From: Diphasiastrum complanatum
Lineage: Eukaryota > Streptophyta > Lycopodiopsida > Lycopodiales > Lycopodiaceae
DNA: 64,000 bases
NCBI GenBank assembly: GCA_029204225.1
Contig: CM055110.1
Location: 847,050 to 911,049, forward strand
Reading direction: 5' to 3'
Shown here: one piece after another, positions 58,300 through 64,000 of the stretch
Layout of the letters: each line of letters opens with the position of its first letter
How positions within the stretch are numbered: position 1 is the stretch's first letter
Made by a program: the position numbers and the translations under genes
Notes under the pieces: model-generated
Database searches by the model: none
What the model was told of the DNA's origin: nothing
What the model saw: only the letters and a program-made list of their open reading frames with translations

Positions 58300-58400
58300 T
58301 TTATCCAAGCTTGATCTAACTGTTGGTAGTGCTCTAGAAGTTCTGATGGATTCTTGGTAGTAGATTCCTCAGTCAATCTGATGATCTACTTCTTTTTTTA
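58300..58400 (-). repeat. Fragment of gypsy 3' LTR (copy 2)
   Basis: CTGTTGGTAGTGCTCTAGAA through GATTCTTGGTAGTAGAT to TCAATCTGATGATCTA matches 62866-62955 closely. In minus orientation it is preceded by a purine-rich GATAAAAAAAGAAG, as expected for a polypurine tract and LTR start. The rest of the 3' LTR is missing or diverged. Confidence 0.65.
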
Positions 58401-58569
58401 TCCTATCAGGATTTGGATCCTCCTTAGATTCTGATGGATTTTTTCGATCCTGCCAGATCTGGCTGAATCTTGATGGATTTAGCTTGATTTGGCTTGATCT
58501 CCTTAGATCTAGCGGTAATGGCTGAGCAGATTAGCTTTTTTAACGTGCCACCTCCAATCTGGATTTGTC

Positions 58570-59745
58570 TTACTATGGTGGCCAGTACTTGTGCAACCGG
58601 CTACCATTGATGGGTGTGTTGAAGGGCATCCCATCAAGCTGTTCTAAGTTCACAGCCCCATGATTAAGAATTTCCTTCATCCTATAAGGACCTGCGCTTG
58701 TGAATTTTAACTTCCCCTTGATCGCCTTGGTTTTATACATCAGGACCAGATCTCCTGAACAAAGATCCTTCTTTTATAATCTACGATCATGCCAAGCCTT
58801 GTGTCTTTCCTTTTCAACTGCCAGTGCATGCACAACTAGTAAGCGTGTTTCAAAGATTTTATGTAGAGCTTCGTGACATAGCTGTAGAGATTTGGACTGA
58901 TTAAGACTTTGCGTGGTGGAAATCCTTAATGAAGGAACTAAAAACTCTACTAGCATCACAGCATCTTGACCATATACCAATTGGAAGGGTATCTGATCAG
59001 TGCTCCCCTTATATGTTGTCCTGAATGCCCACAGTGCAGCATGCAACTTGTGTTCCCAATCTGATCTACTAGCTTCAACTGTTTTCGTGAGCACGCTACA
59101 CAGGATCTTATTGGATGATTCTGCTTGCCCATTACCACAAGAATAATAAGGCGTACCGAGTCTGTGGATCACAAAGAACTCCTCCAACAGGACCTTGATG
59201 GTCTCATTGACGAAATGGCTTCCGCGATCACTGACTAGTTCCACCGGGCACCCGAAGCGCACAATGATATTTTCATAAAGGAACTTGGCAGTGGTCCTAG
59301 CGTCAGCTACCCGTACTGCCTTGGCTTCGACCCATTTGGTGAGGTAGTCTGTGGCTACGATTATGTATCGAGCCTAGGAACTCCTTGTTGCAGGGTGACT
59401 TGGACCAATATAATCCAGTCCCCATTTTTCGAACGGTGCTTGGGCTAAGACTGGGTGCAATAGATCATAGTTCAATCTCGTTGGTCTCCTTGCCCTTTGG
59501 CACACATCGTACTTTTTCAAGTATTCCTCTGTGTCTTTATGAATCGTTGGCCACCAACATCCTGATTGCAGGATCTTGGGAACTGTAATGTCAGATGCAA
59601 AATGACCTCCACCCATGCCTTCATGTGAAAGCGAAATGATCTGGGTGGTCTCATGAGGAAGAATACACCGCCGAAGAATTCCGTCTGGACCTCTTCGGTA
59701 CAACTGGCCGGCAATCAGCTGATAAGGTCTAGCTTTAAAGATCAA
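58570..59745 (-). pseudogene. Ty3/gypsy integrase (copy 2)
   Basis: Minus order: HHCC domain HEGMGGGHFASDITVPKI and CDVCQRARRPT, then FEKWGLDYIGPSHPATR (59745-59374); core with TKWVEAKAVRV-like start, LVSDRGSHFVNE (second Asp), NGQAESSNKIL (Glu) and ALWAFRTTYKGSTDQIPFQL (59262-58774); C-terminus SGDLVLMYKTKAIKGKLKF, PYRMKEILNHGA and SRLHKYW to about 58570. Stops separate the parts. It is closely related to copy 1 at 40.7-41.8 kb but clearly diverged. Confidence 0.88.
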
Positions 59746-59748
59746 TTT

Positions 59749-60333
59749 CTACTGTTCTGTCTTTGGTAGTGATTTGTCTGGTTGGCCCCGCATTAGATAT
59801 TCAACAATGTCGGCAACCCATTCTGGTACTGTATCCACGTAAAATAAGACAGCATCTGCCAACTCATCATCGGGTTGGGTTGCAATCTCCTTTTCCTTGA
59901 TTCGTGACACATGATTTGCCATGTAGTGTTGTTTTCGCTTGCGAACTACTATCCAAAAATCAAATTCCAACAACAACAGGAGCCATCTGGTGATTCTCCC
60001 GGTGTTGCAAGTTTTATTAATGAGATATGGCAAGGGTTAATGGTCCGTATAAAAAGAAAAATGTGTGGCCATCAAATAGTGTTGAAACTACAATAAACAT
60101 TCCGTGTGCTCGATTTCATAAATGAAATCTGCATCCATAAGTTTCTGCAAGTCTTGCTTGATCAGTTCTATATAATTTGGATTGCAGTGGTAGTAACAAC
60201 TTACCTTGGGGACTGCTCCGTCCATCAAAGGTATGCTGTGTTGGACTACTGTTGGCGGAATGCCCTTTAGATCACTATAGCTCCAAGCAAAACAGTCTTT
60301 ATATTTCACCAACGAGGATCGTAGTCTCTTAAA
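59749..60333 (-). pseudogene. Ty3/gypsy RT N-terminus joined directly to RNase H tail (copy 2)
   Basis: From 60333: KYKDCFAWSYSDLKGIPPTV, QHSIPLMDGAVPKV, NPNYIELIKQDLQKLMDADF and IYEIEHTE, the start of gypsy RT. At about 60085 it jumps to RNase H sequence resembling RHYLMATHF followed by frameshifted TDHQPLPYLINK, then TCNTGRITRWLLLLLEFDFW and the RNase H-integrase spacer to 59749. The whole RT catalytic core, including the LDD box, is deleted. Confidence 0.82.
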
Positions 60334-60895
60334 CTACGTGGGTGTTAACTGCTCTCCCACAAGCACTATGCTTTCTTCTTCTCTTGGTTCCGCAAGATTC
60401 ATCGGCTGTGTTCGCGTAGGTCCCTCGAAGTCTTGTTCTGTTGGTGCCTGACTTTGATCAGGTTCTCGTTGGGCTTGCGACATCATGATCACCACGTCGT
60501 CCAATGTATAATTCTTGAAAGTATCAGGCATCTCATGACCTGGAGCTCGTCGAGATTCCTCTTTTAATATATTGATCTTGGCTCGACTGGTCATTTTTTT
60601 TATTTTTTGTCACCTGTGTAGAAGATGACATTGTATCTGAGTCCAACTTGAATGACTTCAAGGAATCCAACACCTTCTTTTTGCTCTTTTTTGTCATTTT
60701 GGTGGGTTCATCGTTGTTGTCTTTCTTCGGGATAGTTGTGACATTCGCCTCATCGTTACGAATATCAACGTCTACTGTAGCTATTGTTTCTTCGGGTAAC
60801 TCACTCCATCGGATCACCTGGTTGTAGCGTTGCTTCAACTGATTCTCCTTATTTGCATGTGCCTTGGGTGGGTTGATCCTTGAGACTTTTGCCAT
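60334..60895 (-). pseudogene. Gypsy polyprotein linker between protease and RT (copy 2)
   Basis: Hydrophilic Lys/Ser/Gln-rich sequence: WSELPEETIATVDVDI, KKSKKKVLDSLKSFKLDSD and DTFKNYTLDDVVIMMSQAQR, then EEESIVLVGEQLTPT just before RT. No catalytic motif. Its place between protease-like and RT segments shows it is part of the same polyprotein. Confidence 0.65.
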
Positions 60896-61001
60896 AGCAG
60901 ACCTTTGTGGTGGTTGAGCTGGTACCTTCTTGGTTCCGTAACGATCTGGCCCATGTGGTGTAGGACTTGTTCATTAGTCAGCTCAATCTCCTTATTATAA
61001 G

Positions 61002-61532
61002 TTAGAGCATGACTAGATCATCGTCCACTAGGTTCTCAATTGGCTCCGCTGACAGCCATGCTATGTTTATCATATTCACTCCAAATGTGATTGGTGTGTC
61101 CATAGTGTAACATTTGGGTGAAGATGTACTCGGTTCTGGATCTGATTCATATTGACATGCATGGCAGTCAATAGTTGCTAATGCATCCGTCCATCTCATG
61201 ACATCCGTCTCTGAATGATAGTGACCTCCCTTGGCTGGCCTTAGGCGGTCAATCGTATGATATGTCGTGGATGATCCATCATCAGCTTTGGGTGCCATAG
61301 GTTTTACCGCCCATGTGGTTGGATCTACCTTTACAACATGTTCTCTGTTCTCGAAGGTGAGTTTCCCTGTACCCCAGTTGTGTACTACTTGTGCAGCTCT
61401 CAACCATGGTCTTCCCAGTAAAATACGGTATGCAGATGGAGATTTAGGTATATCATTGACCACAAAAGTAATCACATACTGCATGCCTGCTATCTTTACG
61501 GGAATATCAGCAACTACACCTTTTGGTTTCAC
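61002..61532 (-). pseudogene. Gypsy retropepsin-like segment (copy 2)
   Basis: KGVVADIPVKIAGMQYVITF, then NDIPKSPSAYRILLGRPWLR and AAQVVHNWGTGKLTFENREH is the second half of a gypsy protease, where I/LLGRPWL is the conserved ending. The DTGA/DSGS active site expected upstream lies beyond the break at about 61532, where truncated gag begins, so the catalytic Asp is lost. Confidence 0.75.
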
Positions 61533-62031
61533 ACAGGATTGATCTACTAGCTTGATGGCAAATCTGGCTGGTTTTAATCCTTGTAATTCTCATTTTTTGT
61601 ACAAAGTAGTGGAGATTGAGATAACCATTATTAGTCTGGATGGGAATTTTTGGTGTGGTTTGGGTGGCGAATGGTTTGATCAGAGCTTTGGCATGGCGAT
61701 GGGAGATGGGTTGATGATCACCGGACATACTGCCAATGGTGATCATCGAGTCGGCGTTAATCCTGACCTTGTACGTGGTACCTTGGTACAAGAAGTAGAA
61801 ACAAGCCTTGTCCTCATCCCAAGTGGTGTAAGCATGAAGGGCAAGGCCCATGTTAATCTCAGAATGGAAGAGCGCCGAGTAAAAACCCATTGCTTCAAGG
61901 AGTGGGCTCGTTGTCTGCAGCCATGGTTGGATCAGAGTGTTAGAGGGTAGAGGCCAAATCTACGTGGCCTCGGGGATGTCACGCTGGATCACCTGTTTGG
62001 CGCCAGAGTCTTCAAAGGATGAGGAGGCCAT
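61507..62031 (-). pseudogene. Ty3/gypsy gag (copy 2), one nonsense codon
   Basis: ATG at 62031: MASSSFEDSGAKQVIQRDIP, EAT, then TAG in place of a sense codon, then PLPSNTLIQPWLQTTSPLLE, GFYSALFHSEINMGLALHAY, TTWDEDKACFYFLYQGTTYK and INADSMITIGSMSGDHQPIS. It aligns with the gag at 39340-39815. The C-terminal part, including any zinc knuckle, is deleted before the protease segment. Confidence 0.75.
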
Positions 62032-62039
62032 GTTAGCAA

Positions 62040-62960
62040 TGATGATTAGTGGTCGAAAAAGTCGAAAAAGTAGAAAAAATGGTGGAAAATGAAAAAAGAT
62101 GGGAAAATAGTAGAAAACTGAGAATAATGAGTGTTGGATGACAATGATTGTAGTTCAAAATGTCGATCGGTGTTTAATATGAGCAGATGACAGCTGTTAG
62201 AAAGTTTGGTTGAAAACAAAAACCTTGGTATTTTCAATGAAAATTTCGGCAGAGCTTCGCTAACAAAGGTGACAAATGACTCGAATTCAGCCCTTATATA
62301 GCGGAATTTAGAGTGCGTATTACGTAAAATTCACTTTCCCTTGTTCAGTTCCACCCAGATTTTGACAGGCACCTTCTTCACAAAATTCTAAGACCTTAGG
62401 AGAGTCTACAAGACTTCAAAAGGTGATTTGACTGCCATGCGAAGGTTTTGCGAGGGTTCAGGTTGTCTGTGAGGGTTCAACTCTCGCAGGAAGTGATATC
62501 TCGCACAACTTGTTCTTGTGATTGAATTTTCAATATCAGACCATGTAGGCAGGCTAATTTCACTACTATGATTCTATTTAGGCACCTTGCGAGAGTTGGT
62601 AAGTTGATCTTGATGCTCTGCGAGGGTTCTGAAAATTCTGCTTATGGGAACTCTCGCATACACTAAAAAATGATGATTACTCCATCAGGAACTCTTGCAG
62701 AGATTTTTATGGATGCATCTAGGTCAGATCTGGTGACTGTCCAATTTTCAAGAGCTATCTCCCAGGGGGTCTCAAAAAATCATGAAAAAGTGCTCCTTTA
62801 GAGTGTTTTTTGACAAGATCTCAAGATTTTCTTATATTTAACTTTTGTAAATTGGTAATTAGCTTCATCCAGACTTGATGTGACTGTTGGTAGTGCTCTA
62901 GAAGTTCTGATGGATTCTTGGTAGTAGATCTCTCAGTCAATCTGATGATCTATATCAATA
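62040..62960 (-). repeat. Gypsy 5' LTR and leader (copy 2)
   Basis: The 62866-62955 end matches the 3' LTR fragment at 58300-58400. CTATATAAGGGCTGAATTCG (about 62285-62303, minus sense) is a TATA box matching copy 1 (about 39955). GCGAGGGTT/GCGAGAGTT words recur at 62447-62690, the counterpart of the 25 bp minisatellite in copy 1. A T-rich leader (62040-62110) precedes the gag ATG. The LTR/leader border was not found; no clear primer site was recognised. Confidence 0.65.
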
Positions 62961-62999
62961 AGCAAAGAGTAGGGTGACATAAGGAGAGCGTGGTGGGCT

Positions 63000-63392
63000 A
63001 GTCACGTAAGTCTGTCACATGGCAAATCATGTAGGCAAGTCATGTAGGCCTACCATAGGCTTGTATGGCAAGCCAACTGGGCTCTGCCACGTAAGCCTGA
63101 GTGGACCTAGAGATATATATATATAGGTGGGCTGGAAAGTTGCCATGTGGCAAGCCATGAAGCCCTACCATAGGCTTGCGTGGCAGGCCACATAGGCACA
63201 ACATAGGTATGATGTCTGTCACGCAAGCATGTCGCAGGCTACCACATAGGCTTGCCATAGGCTTGTGTGGCAAGTCAACCAAGCTCTGCCATGTAGACTT
63301 GAGTGGACCTAGAGAGAGAGAGAGAGGGGACTCGCAAATTGCCACATGGCAAGCCACGCAGTTTTGTCATGAAATAGACCATGTTCGTGACA
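63000..63392 (+). repeat. Copia LTR end with ~210 bp internal duplication
   Basis: It ends ...TTCGTGACA before a primer site. Two copies (about 63035-63165 and 63245-63365) share CCATAGGCTTGTRTGGCAAG, CTCTGCCAYGTA, TGAGTGGACCTAGAGA and TTGCCAYRTGGCAAGCCA. At the same position copy 1 has (AT)5-6 and copy 2 has (GA)6. The left LTR end was not identified. Confidence 0.72.
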
Positions 63393-63405
63393 TGGTATCA
63401 GAGCC
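63393..63405 (+). promoter_or_regulatory. Primer-binding site (initiator tRNA-Met)
   Basis: TGGTATCAGAGCC directly after the LTR end. A 50 bp leader precedes the gag ATG at 63457. Confidence 0.9.
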
Positions 63406-63456
63406 TATAGGTTATCACTAGTGATATCTAAGCAACAATTTTCTAGACAACACAAT

Positions 63457-63780
63457 ATGGCTACAACGATCCAGACAAGAGTGGCGATCAGTCTTGATGG
63501 CGCAAATTGTAGAATATGAAAATTTAAAATTAAAACACTCAGAGGTGTAGCCTCCGAGAGGAGATTCAAGGAGAGCTGAATGGATCATAAAGGATGAACG
63601 TGTAATGGCGATCATCGTTTCGTCCATCAACGAAGATCTACTCATGCAGATTGAAGACTGCGAAAGCAGCCATGCAGCATGAGAAATATTAAAACATAAG
63701 TATGAAGTGAGAATTGCAGCTTCAGTGATGCACCTTCACAATCAGCTACAATCCATACGATGGGACAATAGATCTCATTC
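63457..63780 (+). pseudogene. Copia gag remnant (second gag family)
   Basis: ATGGCTACAACGATCCAGAC gives [20 protein letters not shown], then a TGA; later KDERVMAIIVSSINEDLLMQ, IEDCESSHAA, TGA in place of the usual Trp, EILKHKYEVRIAASVMHLHN. This is the Copia UBN2-like gag pattern. It matches the remnant at 27850-28173. It ends near 63780 where gypsy sequence begins. Confidence 0.8.
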
Positions 63781-63858
63781 AGGGAACATACCTGTTAGAC
63801 AGTGTCAATATAGATTGAATCCAAAGTACTCCTTATTAGTAAAAGACGAATTAGATAG

Positions 63859-64000
63859 ATGTCAGTTATAGTACCTAAGAAGAAGACGAGCAAGATTAGA
63901 GTTTGTCAGGATTTTAGAAAACTAAATGCTGCTACAGCAAAGGATTATCATCCTTTGTCGTATACAGATACCATTCTTGACCAAGTAGCTGGTCATGGAC
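63859..64000 (+). pseudogene. Ty3/gypsy RT start, runs off the window
   Basis: SVIVPKKKTSKIRVCQDFRK, then LNAATAKDYHPLSYTDTILD and QVAGHG corresponds to gypsy RT blocks 1-2 (VPKKNGKIRVCVDYRKLN and the PLPFTD block). Open to the last base. The part upstream of 63859 is degraded, with a stop before the ATG. Whether RT is complete depends on sequence beyond the window. Confidence 0.85.

Overview
The window looks like repeat-dominated nuclear DNA from a land plant with a large genome. The evidence is plant-type Ty1/copia and Ty3/gypsy LTR retrotransposons (many initiator-Met primer-binding sites of the TGGTATCAGAGC type), a plant glycoside-hydrolase-17 beta-1,3-glucanase gene with a spliced signal/anchor exon, and a plant actin-depolymerising-factor pseudogene. 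A gymnosperm is plausible from the density of old, truncated, mutually interrupting elements and long (GA)n tracts, but the sequence does not prove it. I saw no prokaryotic, organellar, tRNA, rRNA or CRISPR feature.

Layout. 0.8-21.6 kb is a pile of Copia fragments in alternating orientation: A(-) 822-2494, element 1(+) 2495-6054, B(-) 6055-9407, C(-) about 10126-13179, D(+) 14375-15396, E(-) 15397-16483, F(+) 16484-19309 and G(-) 19310-21595. None is complete. Several carry precise internal deletions, and B and C have 5' and 3' LTRs that do not match each other. F supplies Gag, protease and the start of integrase; G supplies the end of integrase, RT and RNase H. 21.6-33 kb is mostly unassignable sequence with a gypsy RT/RNase H scrap (23.9 kb), a Copia gag remnant attached to a tandemly duplicated, microsatellite-bearing LTR promoter segment (27.8-28.6 kb), a T-rich low-complexity block (28.7-30.1 kb) and several tandem duplications.

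34.8-36.4 kb holds the clearest host gene, a two-exon GH17 beta-1,3-glucanase on the + strand. Its catalytic core is complete but its C-terminal X8/CBM43 domain is broken by a deletion and frame change. A 3-copy ~78 bp minisatellite lies just upstream. 46.7-51 kb holds a second probable host gene on the - strand: an unrecognised 635-residue protein, followed by a duplicated region with exon-like pieces.

39.3-45.8 kb is a Ty3/gypsy locus (-) in which one LTR sits between the pol of one copy and the gag of another. It is interrupted by an LTR-less Copia fragment (+, 42.3-45.0 kb) whose integrase-RT-RNase H part is replaced by about 320 codons I cannot assign; this is the best candidate here for something undescribed. 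51.9-56.9 kb is AT-rich with no recognised gene. 57.4-63 kb contains a GA-rich minisatellite, a broken ADF/cofilin retrocopy and a second, internally deleted gypsy element (-) with its 5' LTR. The window ends in a Copia LTR with an internal duplication, a Copia gag remnant, and the start of a gypsy RT running off the edge.

All coordinates and translations were read by eye; LTR limits and splice sites are predictions.
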